Source: Panulirus ornatus
Taxonomy: Eukaryota; Arthropoda; Malacostraca; Decapoda; Palinuridae
Length of the DNA stretch: 64,000 nt
Assembly (NCBI RefSeq): GCF_036320965.1
Contig: NC_092240.1
Span: 16,373,501-16,437,500 of the forward strand
Reading direction: 5' to 3'
The notes beneath the pieces were generated by a model that searched no databases, was not told the origin of the DNA, and was given only the letters and a program-made list of their open reading frames with translations. Each line of letters starts with the position of its first letter. Position 1 is the stretch's first letter. The position numbers and the translations under genes are program-made. Below, in pieces: positions 45,801 through 57,919 of this stretch.

Positions 45801-46775
45801 GAGTCAGTTGTTGTTCGCTGATGATACAGCGCTGGTGGCTGATTCATGTGAGAAACTGCAGAAGCTGGTGACTGAGTTTGGAAAAGTGTGTGGAAGAAGG
45901 AAGTTAAGAGTAAATGTGAATAAGAGCAAGGTTATTAGGTACAGTAGGGTTGAGGGTCAAGTCAATTGGGAGGTGAGTTTGAATGGAGAAAAACTGGAGG
46001 AAGTGAAGTGTTTTAGATATCTGGGAGTGGATCTGGCAGCGGATGGAACCATGGAAGCGGAAGTGGATCATAGGGTGGGGGAGGGGGCGAAAATCCTGGG
46101 GGCCTTGAAGAATGTGTGGAAGTCGAGAACATTATCTCGGAAAGCAAAAATGGGTATGTTTGAAGGAATAGTGGTTCCAACAATGTTGTATGGTTGCGAG
46201 GCGTGGGCTATGGATAGAGTTGTGCGCAGGAGGATGGATGTGCTGGAAATGAGATGTTTGAGGACAATGTGTGGTGTGAGGTGGTTTGATCGAGTGAGTG
46301 TACGTAAGGGTAAGAGAGATGTGTGGAAATAAAAAGAGCGTGGTTGAGAGAGCAGAAGAGGGTGTTTTGAAGTGGTTTGGGCACATGGAGAGGATGAGTG
46401 AGGAAAGATTGACCAAGAGGATATATGTGTCGGAGGTGGAGGGAACAAGGAGAAGAGGGAGACCAAATTGTAGGTGGAAAGATGGAGTGAAAAAGATTTT
46501 GTGTGATCGGGGCCTGAACATGCAGGAGGGTGAAAGGAGGGCAAGGAATAGAGTGAATTGGAGCGATGTGGTATACCGGGGTTGACGTGCTGTCAGTGGA
46601 TTGAATCAAGGCATGTGAAGCGTCTGGGGTAAATCATGGAAAGCTGTGTAGGTATGTATATTTGCGTGTGTGGACGTATGTATATACATGTGTATGGGGG
46701 GGGGGTTGGGCCATTTCTTTCGTCTGTTTCCTTGCGCTACCTCGCAAACGCGGGAGACAGCGACAAAGTATAATA

Positions 46776-46782
<7 letters not shown>
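45801..46782 (+). mobile_element. RTE-like copy, short 3' UTR (unit 1)
   Basis: Starts at QLLFADDTALVADS, with a 1-nt insertion near 46298 (VSVRKG instead of VSNVRV); the frame resumes to ~46585. Short 3' UTR with a G-run at 46696-46706 and tail GACAAAGTATAATA before (TA)n. Confidence 0.88.

Positions 46783-46783
<1 letters not shown>

Positions 46784-46830
<47 letters not shown>
46784..46830. repeat. (TA)n microsatellite
   Basis: About 23 units, preceded by an A-run, between an RTE tail and the 5' UTR of the next RTE copy. Confidence 0.95.
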
Positions 46831-46833
<3 letters not shown>

Positions 46834-49800
46834 TTGGGGATAGGGGAGAAAGAATACTTCCCACGCATTCTCCGCGTGTCGTAGAAGGCGACTATAGGGG
46901 ATGGGAGAGGAGTTGCTAGAAACCCTCCACTCCTTGTGTTGTAACTTTCTAAAAGAGGAAGCAGAAGGAGTCACGCAGGGAGTGCTCATCCTCCTCGAAG
47001 GCTCAGATTTGGGTGTCTATGTGTGTGGATGTAACCGAGATGAGAAAAAAAAGGAGAGACAGGTAGTATTTTTGTGGAAAGGAACCTGGATGTTTTGGCT
47101 CTGAGTGAAACAAAACTCAAGGGTAAAGGGGAAGAGTGGCTTGAGAATGTTTTAGGAGTAAAGTCAGGGGTTGGTGAGAGGACAAGAGCAAAGGAAGGAG
47201 TAGCATTATTCCTAAAACACGAGTTGTGGGAGTATGTGATAGAGTTTAAGAAAGTAAACTGATATGGGTAAACTGAAAGTGGATGGAGAGAGATGGGTGA
47301 TTATTGGTGCATATGCACCTGGGCATGAGAAGAAAGATCATGAGAGGCAAGTGTTTTGGGAGCAGCTGAGTGAGTGTGTTAACAGCTTTGATGCACAAGA
47401 CCAGGTTATAGTGATGGGTGGTTTGAATGCAAAGGTGAGTAATGTGGCTGTTAAGGGAATAATTGGTGTACATGGGGTGTTCAGTGTTGTAAATGGAAAT
47501 GGTGAAGAGCTTGTAAATTTGTGTGCTGAAAAAGGACTGGTGATTGGGAATACCTGGTTTAAAAAGAGAGATAAACATAAGTATACATATGTAAGTAAGA
47601 GAGATGGCCAGAGAGCGTTATTGGATTACATGTTAATTGATAGGTGTGTGAAAGAGAGACTTTTGGATGTTAATGTGCTGAGAGATGCACCTGCAGGGAT
47701 GCCTCATGATTATCTTGTGGAGGCGAAGGTGAAGATTTGAAGAGGTTTTCAGAAAAGAAGAGTGGGTGTTGGGTTGAAGAGAGTGGTGACAGTAAGTGTG
47801 CTTGGGAAAGAGAATTGTGTGAGGAAGTACCAGGAGAGACTGAGTGCAGAATGGAAAAAGGTGAGAGCAAAGGACATAAAGAGAGTGGGGTAGGAATGGG
47901 ATATATTTAGGGAAGCAGTGATGGCTTGCGAAGAAGATGCTTGTGGCATGAGAAGCGTGGGAGGTGGGTAGATTTGAAAGGGTAGTGAGTGGTGGGATGA
48001 AGAAGTAAGATTATTAGTGAAAGAGAAGAGAGAGGCATTTGGATGATTTTTGCAGGGAAACAGTGCAAATGAGTGGGAGATGTATAAAAGAATGAGGCAA
48101 GAGGTCAAGAGAAAGGTGCAAGAGGTGAAAAAGAGGGTAAATGAGAGTTGGGGTGAGAGAGTATCATTGAATTTTAGGGAGAATAAAAAGATGTTTTGGA
48201 AGGAGGTAGATAAAGTGCGTAAGACAAGAGAATAATGGTAACATCGGTGAAGGGGGCTAATGGAGAGGTAATAACAAGTAGTGGTGATGTGAGAAGGAGA
48301 TGGTGTTAGTATTTTGAAGGTTTGTTGAATGTGTTAGATGATAGAGTGGCAGATATAGGGTGTTTTGTTCGAGGTGGTGTACGAAGTGAGAGGGTCAGGG
48401 AGAACGGTTTGTTAAACTGAGAAGAGGTAGTGAAAGCTTATGGAAGATGAAAGCCGGCAAAACGGCGGGTTTGGATGGTATTGCAGTGGAATTCATAAAA
48501 AAAGGGGGTAACTGTGTTGTTGACTAGTTGGTGAGGATATTCAATGTATGTATGGCTCATGGTGAAGTGCCTGAGGATTGGCGGAATACATGCATAGTGC
48601 CATTGTACAAAGGCAAAGAGGATAAAGGTGAGTGTTCACATTACAGAGTTATAAATTTGTTGAGTATTCTTGGAAAATTATATGGGAGGGTATTGATTGT
48701 GAGGGTGAAGGCATGCACAGAGCATCAGACTGGAGAAGAGAAGTGTGGTTTTGGAAGTGGTAGAGGATGTGGGATCAGGTGTTAGCTTTGAAGAATGTAT
48801 GTGAGAAATACGTAGAAAAACAAATGGATTTGTATGTAGCATTTATGGATATGGAGAAGACATATGATAAGAGTTGATAAGAGATGCTCTGTGGAAGGTA
48901 TTAAGAGTATATGGTGTGGGAGGCAAATTGCTAGAAGCGGTGAAAAGTTTTTATAGGATGTAAGGCATGTGTACGAGTAGGAAGAGAGGAAAATGACTGA
49001 TTCTCAGTGAATGTCGGTTTGCGGCAGGGGTGCGTGAAGTCTCCATGGTTGTTTAATTTGTTTATGCGTGGGGTGGTTAGGGAGGTGAATGCAAGAGTTT
49101 TGGAGAGAGGGGCAAGTATGCAATCTGTTGTGGATGAAAGGGCTAGGGAAGTGTCAGTTGTTGTTCGCTGATGATACAGTGCTGGTGGCTGATTTGGGGT
49201 GAGAAACTGCTGAAGTTGGTGACTGAGTTTGGTAAAATGTGTGAAAGAAGAAAGCTGAGAGTAAATGTGAATAAGAGCAAAGTTATTAGGTACAGTAGGG
49301 TTGAGGGACAAGTCAGTTGGGAGGTAAGTTTGAATGGAGAAAAACTGGAGGAAGTGAAGTGTTTTAGATATCTGGAAGTAGATTTGGCAGCGGATGGAAC
49401 CATGGAAGCGGAAGTGAGTCACAGGGTGAGGGAGGGGGTGAAGATTCTAGAAGTGTTAAAGAATGTGTGGAAGGCTAGGACATTATCTCTGAAAGCAAAA
49501 ATGGATATGTTTGAAGGAATAGTGGTTCCAACAATGTTACATGGTTCCGAGGCATGGGCTATAGATTGGGTTGTGTGGAGGAGGGTGGATGTGTTGGAAA
49601 TGAGATGTTTAAGGACAATATTTTATGTAGGGTGGTTTGATCGAGTAAGTAATGAAAGGGTAAGAGAGATGTGTGGTATTGAAAAGAGTGTGGTTGAGAG
49701 AGCAAAAGAGGGTGTATTGAAATGGTTTGGTCATGTGGAGAGAATGAGTGAGGAAAGATTGACAAAGAGGATATATGTGTCATAGGTGGAGGGAACGAGG

Positions 49801-50323
49801 GGAAGTGGGAAACCAAATTGGAGGTGGAAAGATGGAGTGAAAAAGATTTTAAGTGATCGGGGCCTGAACATGCAGGAGGGTGAAAGGCTTGCAAGGAATA
49901 GAGTGAATTGGAATGATGTGGTATACCAGGGTTGACATGCTGTTAGTGGATTGAACCAGGGCATGTGAAGTGACTGGGGTAAACTATGGAAAGTTTTGTG
50001 GGGGCCTGGATATGGAAAGGGAGCTATGGTTTCAGTGCATTATACATGACAGCTAGAGAGTGAGTGTGAACGAATGCGGCCTTTGTTGTTTTTTCCTAGC
50101 ACTACCTCGCAGGCGTGCGGGGAGAGGGGGATGTCATTTCATGTGTGGCAGGCTGGCTATGGGAATGAATGAAGGCAGCAAGTATGAATTATGTACATGT
50201 GTATATACGAATATGTCTGTGTATGTATATATACGTATACGTTGAAATGTATAGGTATGTATATGTGCGTGTGTGGACATGCATGTATATACGTGTGTAT
50301 GTGGGTGGGTTGGGCCATTCTTT

Positions 50324-50327
<4 letters not shown>
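46831..50327 (+). mobile_element. Near-full-length older RTE copy (unit 1)
   Basis: The longest RTE copy, ~3.5 kb. 5' UTR 46831-~47010 begins CTTGGGGATAGGGGAG. Endonuclease: LDVLALSETKLKGKGEEW, a short deletion near 47262, ERWVIIGAYAPGH, VIVMGGLNAKV (catalytic DLN changed to GLN) and HDYLVE (SDH changed to SHD/PHD). The middle domain has stops at ~47738, 47890, 47971 and 48045, and the RT has stops or shifts at ~48234, 48306, 48418, 48524 and 48868; the palm motif is broken and the FADD box (~49158) lies out of frame. Long 3' UTR from ~49935; the final ~60 bp are replaced by (TA)n. It gives the element's overall order: 5' UTR, endonuclease, middle domain, RT, 3' UTR. Confidence 0.88.

Positions 50328-50376
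<49 letters not shown>
50328..50376. repeat. (TA)n microsatellite
   Basis: About 24 units joining the truncated 3' end of the RTE copy to element B. Confidence 0.95.
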
Positions 50377-50380
<4 letters not shown>

Positions 50381-50600
50381 CCTGGGGATAGGGGAGAAAG
50401 AATACTTCCCACATATTCCCTGCATGTCGTAGAAGGCGACTAAAAGAGAAGGGAGCGGGGGGCTAGAAATCCTCCCCTCTTTTTTTTTTTATTTTCCAAA
50501 AGAAGGAACAGAGAAGGGGGCCAGGTTAGGATATTCCCTCAGAGGCCCAGTCCTCTGTTCTTAACGCTACCTCGCTATGGCGGGAAATGGCGAATATTAT
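50377..50600 (+). repeat. Element B copy (unit 1)
   Basis: Plus-strand copy from TCCCTGGGGATAGGGGAG to CGCTACCTCGCTATGGCGGG and GGCGAATATT. Flanked by (TA)n on both sides. Aligns with the RTE 5' UTR at 46831 for ~150 bp, then with the RTE 3' end. Confidence 0.87.
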
Positions 50601-50630
50601 AAAAAAAATATATATATATATATTTTTTTT

Positions 50631-52916
50631 TGCTTTGTCGCTGTCTCCCGCGTTTGCGAGGTAGCACAAGGAAACAGACGAAAGAAATGGCCCAACCCAC
50701 CCCCATACACATGTATATACATACACGTCCACACACGCAAATATACATACCTACACAGCTTTCCATGGTTTACCCCAGACGCTTCACATGCCCTGATTCA
50801 ATCCACTGACAGCACATCAACCCCGGTATACCACATTGATCCAATTCACTCTATTCCTTGCCCTCCTTTCACCCTCCTGCATGTTCAGGCCCCGATCACA
50901 CAAAATCTTTTTCACTCCATCTTTCCACCTCCAATTTGGTCTCCCTCTTCTCCTCGTTCCCTCCACCTCCGACAAATATATCCTCTTGGTCAATCTTTCC
51001 TCACTCATTCTCTCCATGTGCCCAAACCATTTCAAAACACCCTCTTCTGCTCTCTGAACCACGCTCGTTTTATTTCCACACATCTCTCTTACCCTTATGT
51101 TACTTACGCGATCAAACCACCTCACACCACACATTGTCCTCAAACATCTCATTTCCAGCACATCCATCCTCCTGCGCACAACTCTATCCATAGCTCACGC
51201 CTCGCAACCATACAACATTGTTGGAACCACTATTCCTTCAGACATACCCATTTTTGCTTTCCGAGATAATGTTCTCGACTTCCACACATTCTTCAAGGCT
51301 CCTAGGATTTTCGCCCCCTCCCCCACCCTATGATCCACTTCCGCTTCCATGGTTCCATCCGCTGCCAGATCCACTCCCAGATATCTAAAACACTTTACTT
51401 CCTCCAGTTTTTCTCTATTCAAACTTACCTCTCAATTGACTTGACCCTCAACCCTACTGTACCTAATAACCTTGCTCTTATTCACATTTACTCTTAACTT
51501 TCTTCTTTCACACACTTTACCAAACTCAGTCACCAGCTTCTGAAGTTTCTCACATGAATCAGCCACCAGCGCTGTATCATCAGCGAACAACAACTGACTC
51601 ACTTCCCAAGCTCTCTCATCCCCAACAGACTTCATACTTGCCCCTCTTTCCAAAACTCTTGCATTCACCTCCCTAACAACCCCATCCATAAACAAATTAA
51701 ACAACCATGGAGACATCACACACCCCTGCCGCAAACCTACATTCACTGAGAACCAATCACTTTCCACTCTTCCTACACGTACACATGCCTTACATCCTCG
51801 ATAAAAACTTTTCACTGCTTCTAGCAACTTGCCTCCCACACCATATATTCTTAATACCTTCCACAGAGCATCTCTATCAACTCTATCATATGCCTTCTCC
51901 AGATCCATAAATGCTACATACAAATCCATTTGCTTTTCTAAGTATTTCTCACATACATTCTTCAAAGCAAACACCTGATCCACACATCCTCTACCACTTC
52001 TGAAACCACACTGCTCTTCCCCAATCTGATGCTCTGTACATGCCTTCACCCTCTCAATCAATACCCTCCCATATAATTTACCAGGAATACTCAACAAACT
52101 TATACCTCTGTAATTTGAGCACTCACTCTTATCCCCTTTGCCTTTGTACAATGGCACTATGCATGCATTCTGCCAATCCTCAGGCACCTCACCATGAGTC
52201 ATACATACATTAAATAACCTTACCTACCAGTCAATAATACAGTCACCCCCTTTTTTAATAAATTCCACTGCAATACCATCCAAACCTGCTGCCATGCCGG
52301 CTTTCATCTTCCGCAAAGCTTTTACTACCTCTTCTCTGTTTACCAAATCATTTTCCCTAACCCTCTCACTTTGCACACCACCTCGACCAAAACACCCTAT
52401 ATCTGCCACTCTATCATCAAACACATTCAACAAACCTTCAAAATACTCACTCCATCTCCTTCTCACATCACCACTACTTGTTATCACCTCCCCATTTGCG
52501 CCCTTCACTGAAGTTCCCATTTGCTCCCTTGTCTTACGCACTTTATTTACCTCCTTCCAGAACATCTTTTTATTCTCCCTAAAATTTAATGGTACTCTCT
52601 CACCCCAACTCTCATTTGCCCTCTTTTTCACCTCTTGCACCTTTCTCTTGACCTCCTGTCTCTTTCTTTTATACATCTCCCACTCAATTGCATATTTTCC
52701 CTGGAAAAATCGTCCAAATGCCTCTCTCTTCTCTTTCACTAATAATCTTACTTCTTCATCCCACCACTCACTACCCTTTCTAATCAACCCACCTCCCACT
52801 CTTCTCATGCCACAAGCATCTTTTGTGCAATCCATCACTGATTCCCTAAATACATCCCATTCCTCCCCACTCCCCTTACTTCCATTGTTCTCACCTTTTT
52901 CCATTCTGTACTCAGT
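50631..52916 (-). mobile_element. Long RTE-like copy, inverted (unit 1)
   Basis: Minus strand, from the end of the endonuclease linker (ERLSTEWKKV at ~52910) through the middle domain and the complete RT to the ORF end (~50817) and a short 3' UTR. Only three nonsense changes are evident: near 52221 (DWLVRL), 51430 (NWEVS, TGG to TGA) and 51196 (EAWAMD, TGG to TGA). Catalytic FRSGRG, AYDRVDRD, LRQGCV and FADDTALV are intact. Young. Confidence 0.88.
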
Positions 52917-53092
52917 ATAGTATGTAAGTAGGAGAGATGGCCAGAGAGCGTTATTGGATTACGTGTTAATTGACAGGCGCGTGAAAGAGAGACTTTTGGA
53001 TGTTAATGTGCTGAGAGGTGCAACTGGAGGGATGTCTGATCATTATCTTGTGGAGGCTAAGGTGAAGATTTGTATGGGTTTTCAGAAAAGAA
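52917..53092 (+). mobile_element. RTE endonuclease C-terminal fragment (unit 1)
   Basis: VSRRDGQRALLDYVLIDRRV to SDHYLVEAKVKICMGF on the plus strand, directly head-to-head with the inverted copy and cut at the duplication junction. In unit 2 the same fragment continues into a longer copy. Confidence 0.85.
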
Positions 53093-54066
53093 GAGTCAGT
53101 TGTTGTTCGCTGATGATACAGCGCTGGTGGCTGATTCATGTGAGAAACTGCAGAAGCTGGTGACTGAGTTTGGAAAAGTGTGTGGAAGAAGGAAGTTAAG
53201 AGTAAATGTGAATAAGAGCAAGGTTATTAGGTACAGTAGGGTTGAGGGTCAAGTCAATTGGGAGGTGAGTTTGAATGGAGAAAAACTGGAGGAAGTGAAG
53301 TGTTTTAGATATCTGGGAGTGGATCTGGCAGTGGATGGAACCATGGAAGCGGAAGTGGATCATAGGGTGGGGGAGGGGGCGAAAATCCTGGGGGCCTTGA
53401 AGAATGTGTGGAAGTCGAGAACATTATCTCGGAAAGCAAAAATGGGTATGTTTGAAGGAATAGTGGTTCCAACAATGTTGTATGGTTGCGAGGCGTGGGC
53501 TATGGATAGAGTTGTGCGCAGGAGGATGGATGTGCTGGAAATGAGATGTTTGAGGACAATGTGTGGTGTGAGGTGGTTTGATCGAGTGAGTGTACGTAAG
53601 GGTAAGAGAGATGTGTGGAAATAAAAAGAGCGTGGTTGAGAGAGCAGAAGAGGGTGTTTTGAAGTGGTTTGGGCACATGGAGAGGATGAGTGAGGAAAGA
53701 TTGACCAAGAGGATATATGTGTCGGAGGTGGAGGGAACAAGGAGAAGAGGGAGACCAAATTGTAGGTGGAAAGATGGAGTGAAAAAGATTTTGTGTGATC
53801 GGGGCCTGAACATGCAGGAGGGTGAAAGGAGGGCAAGGAATAGAGTGAATTGGAGCGATGTGGTATACCGGGGTTGACGTGCTGTCAGTGGATTGAATCA
53901 AGGCATGTGAAGCGTCTGGGGTAAATCATGGAAAGCTGTGTAGGTATGTATATTTGCGTGTGTGGACGTATGTATATACATGTGTATGGGGGGGGGTTGG
54001 GCCATTTCTTTCGTCTGTTTCCTTGCGCTACCTCGCAAACGCGGGAGACAGCGACAAAGTATAATA

Positions 54067-54068
<2 letters not shown>
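53093..54068 (+). mobile_element. RTE-like copy, short 3' UTR (unit 2)
   Basis: Counterpart of 45801-46782 with the same 1-nt insertion (near 53590) and the same short UTR; one Ala codon is changed (LAVDGT instead of LAADGT) and the following (TA)n is shorter (54075-54109). Confidence 0.88.
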
Positions 54069-54109
<41 letters not shown>

Positions 54110-54112
<3 letters not shown>

Positions 54113-57100
54113 TTGGGGATAGGGGAGAAAGAATACTTCCCACGCATTCTCCGCGTGTCGTAGAAGGCGACTATAGGGGATGGGAGAGGAGTTGCTAGAA
54201 ACCCTCCACTCCTTGTGTTGTAACTTTCTAAAAGAGGAAGCAGAAGGAGTCACGCAGGGAGTGCTCATCCTCCTCGAAGGCTCAGATTTGGGTGTCTATG
54301 TGTGTGGATGTAACCGAGATGAGAAAAAAAGGAGAGACAGGTAGTATTTTTGTGGAAAGGAACCTGGATGTTTTGGCTCTGAGTGAAACAAAACTCAAGG
54401 GTAAAGGGGAAGAGTGGCTTGAGAATGTTTTAGGAGTAAAGTCAGGGGTTGGTGAGAGGACAAGAGCAAAGGAAGGAGTAGCATTATTCCTAAAACACGA
54501 GTTGTGGGAGTATGTGATAGAGTTTAAGAAAGTAAACTGATATGGGTAAACTGAAAGTGGATGGAGAGAGATGGGTGATTATTGGTGCATATGCACCTGG
54601 GCATGAGAAGAAAGATCATGAGAGGCAAGTGTTTTGGGAGCAGCTGAGTGAGTGTGTTAACAGCTTTGATGCACAAGACCAGGTTATAGTGATGGGTGGT
54701 TTGAATGCAAAGGTGAGTAATGTGGCTGTTAAGGGAATAATTGGTGTACATGGGGTGTTCAGTGTTGTAAATGGAAATGGTGAAGAGCTTGTAAATTTGT
54801 GTGCTGAAAAAGGACTGGTGATTGGGAATACCTGGTTTAAAAAGAGAGATAAACATAAGTATACATATGTAAGTAAGAGAGATGGCCAGAGAGCGTTATT
54901 GGATTACATGTTAATTGATAGGTGTGTGAAAGAGAGACTTTTGGATGTTAATGTGCTGAGAGATGCACCTGCAGGGATGTCTCATGATTATCTTGTGGAG
55001 GCGAAGGTGAAGATTTGAAGAGGTTTTCAGAAAAGAAGAGTGGGTGTTGGGTTGAAGAGAGTGGTGACAGTAAGTGTGCTTGGGAAAGAGAATTGTGTGA
55101 GGAAGTACCAGGAGAGACTGAGTGCAGAATGGAAAAAGGTGAGAGCAAAGGACATAAAGAGAGTGGGGTAGGAATGGGATATATTTAGGGAAGCAGTGAT
55201 GGCTTGCGAAGAAGATGCTTGTGGCATGAGAAGCGTGGGAGGTGGGTAGATTTGAAAGGGTAGTGAGTGGTGGGATGAAGAAGTAAGATTATTAGTGAAA
55301 GAGAAGAGAGAGGCATTTGGATGATTTTTGCAGGGAAACAGTGCAAATGAGTGGGAGATGTATAAAAGAATGAGGCAAGAGGTCAAGAGAAAGGTGCAAG
55401 AGGTGAAAAAGAGGGTAAATGAGAGTTGGGGTGAGAGAGTATCATTGAATTTTAGGGAGAATAAAAAGATGTTTTGGAAGGAGGTAGATAAAGTGCGTAA
55501 GACAAGAGAATAATGGTAACATCGGTGAAGGGGGCTAATGGAGAGGTAATAACAAGTAGTGGTGATGTGAGAAGGAGATGGTGTTAGTATTTTGAAGGTT
55601 TGTTGAATGTGTTAGATGATAGAGTGGCAGATATAGGGTGTTTTGTTCGAGGTGGTGTACGAAGTGAGAGGGTCAGGGAGAACGGTTTGTTAAACTGAGA
55701 AGAGGTAGTGAAAGCTTATGGAAGATGAAAGCCGGCAAAACGGCGGGTTTGGATGGTATTGCAGTGGAATTCATAAAAAAAGGGGGTAACTGTGTTGTTG
55801 ACTAGTTGGTGAGGATATTCAATGTATGTATGGCTCATGGTGAAGTGCCTGAGGATTGGCGGAATACATGCATAGTGCCATTGTACAAAGGCAAAGAGGA
55901 TAAAGGTGAGTGTTCACATTACAGAGTTATAAATTTGTTGAGTATTCTTGGAAAATTATATGGGAGGGTATTGATTGTGAGGGTGAAGGCATGCACAGAG
56001 CATCAGACTGGAGAAGAGAAGTGTGGTTTTGGAAGTGGTAGAGGATGTGGGATCAGGTGTTTGCTTTGAAGAATGTATGTGAGAAATACATAGAAAAACA
56101 AATGGATTTGTATGTAGCATTTATGGATATGGAGAAGACATATGATAAGAGTTGATAAGAGATGCTCTGTGGAAGGTATTAAGAGTATATGGTGTGGGAG
56201 GCAAATTGCTAGAAGCGGTGAAAAGTTTTTATAGGATGTAAGGCATGTGTACGAGTAGGAAGAGAGGAAAATGACTGATTCTCAGTGAATGTCGGTTTGC
56301 GGCAGGGGTGCGTGAAGTCTCCATGGTTGTTTAATTTGTTTATGCGTGGGGTGGTTAGGGAGGTGAATGCAAGAGTTTTGGAGAGAGGGGCAAGTATGCA
56401 ATCTGTTGTGGATGAAAGGGCTAGGGAAGTGTCAGTTGTTGTTCGCTGATGATACAGTGCTGGTGGCTGATTTGGGGTGAGAAACTGCTGAAGTTGGTGA
56501 CTGAGTTTGGTAAAATGTGTGAAAGAAGAAAGCTGAGAGTAAATGTGAATAAGAGCAAAGTTATTAGGTACAGTAGGGTTGAGGGACAAGTCAGTTGGGA
56601 GGTAAGTTTGAATGGAGAAAAACTGGAGGAAGTGAAGTGTTTTAGATATCTGGAAGTAGATTTGGCAGCGGATGGAACCATGGAAGCGGAAGTGAGTCAC
56701 AGGGTGAGGGAGGGGGTGAAGATTCTAGAAGTGTTAAAGAATGTGTGGAAGGCTAGGACATTATCTCTGAAAGCAAAAATGGATATGTTTGAAGGAATAG
56801 TGGTTCCAACAATGTTACATGGTTCCGAGGCATGGGCTATAGATTGGGTTGTGTGGAGGAGGGTGGATGTGTTGGAAATGAGATGTTTAAGGACAATATT
56901 TTATGTAGGGTGGTTTGATCGAGTAAGTAATGAAAGGGTAAGAGAGATGTGTGGTATTGAAAAGAGTGTGGTTGAGAGAGCAAAAGAGGGTGTATTGAAA
57001 TGGTTTGGTCATGTGGAGAGAATGAGTGAGGAAAGATTGACAAAGAGGATATATGTGTCATAGGTGGAGGGAACGAGGGGAAGTGGGAAACCAAATTGGA

Positions 57101-57601
57101 GGTGGAAAGATGGAGTGAAAAAGATTTTAAGTGATCGGGGCCTGAACATGCAGGAGGGTGAAAGGCTTGCAAGGAATAGAGTGAATTGGAATGATGTGGT
57201 ATACCAGGGTTGACATGCTGTTAGTGGATTGAACCAGGGCATGTGAAGTGACTGGGGTAAACTATGGAAAGTTTTGTGGGGGCCTGGATATGGAAAGGGA
57301 GCTATGGTTTCAGTGCATTATACATGACAGCTAGAGAGTGAGTGTGAACGAATGCGGCCTTTGTTGTTTTTTCCTAGCACTACCTCGCAGGCGTGCGGGG
57401 AGAGGGGGATGTCATTTCATGTGTGGCAGGCTGGCTACGGGAATGAATGAAGGCAGCAAGTATGAATTATGTACATGTGTATATACGAATATGTCTGTGT
57501 ATGTATATATACGTATACGTTGAAATGTATAGGTATGTATATGTGCGTGTGTGGACATGCATGTATATACGTGTGTATGTGGGTGGGTTGGGCCATTCTT
57601 T

Positions 57602-57605
<4 letters not shown>
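54110..57605 (+). mobile_element. Near-full-length older RTE copy (unit 2)
   Basis: Counterpart of 46831-50327 with the same stops and deletions. Differences noted include one fewer A near 54330, SHD instead of PHD at ~54980 and TTTGC instead of TTAGC at 56061. Followed by (TA)n to 57654. Confidence 0.88.
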
Positions 57606-57654
<49 letters not shown>

Positions 57655-57658
<4 letters not shown>

Positions 57659-57877
57659 CCTGGGGATAGGGGAGAAAGAATACTTCCCACATATTCCCTG
57701 CATGTCGTAGAAGGCGACTAAAAGAGAAGGGAGCGGGGGGCTAGAAATCCTCCCCTCTTTTTTTTTTTATTTTCCAAAAGAAGGAACAGAGAAGGGGGCC
57801 AGGTTAGGATATTCCCTCAGAGGCCCAGTCCTCTGTTCTTAACGCTACCTCGCTATGGCGGGAAATGGCGAATATTA

Positions 57878-57878
<1 letters not shown>
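57655..57878 (+). repeat. Element B copy (unit 2)
   Basis: Counterpart of 50377-50600, followed by A-run, (TA)n and T-run to 57919. Confidence 0.87.
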
Positions 57879-57918
<40 letters not shown>

Positions 57919-57919
57919 T

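Larger units (their letters stand above)
45801..53092. repeat. Tandem duplication, unit 1 (7,292 bp)
   Basis: Direct repeat of 53093-60382. Contains, in order, an RTE copy, (TA)n, a near-full-length RTE copy, (TA)n, element B, an inverted RTE copy and an endonuclease fragment. Differences seen between units are few: single bases (for example 46039/53331, 47702/54980, 48783/56062, 50158/57436), one C-run length and (TA)n lengths. The four bases GAGT occur at both outer borders and at the internal junction. Confidence 0.95.
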
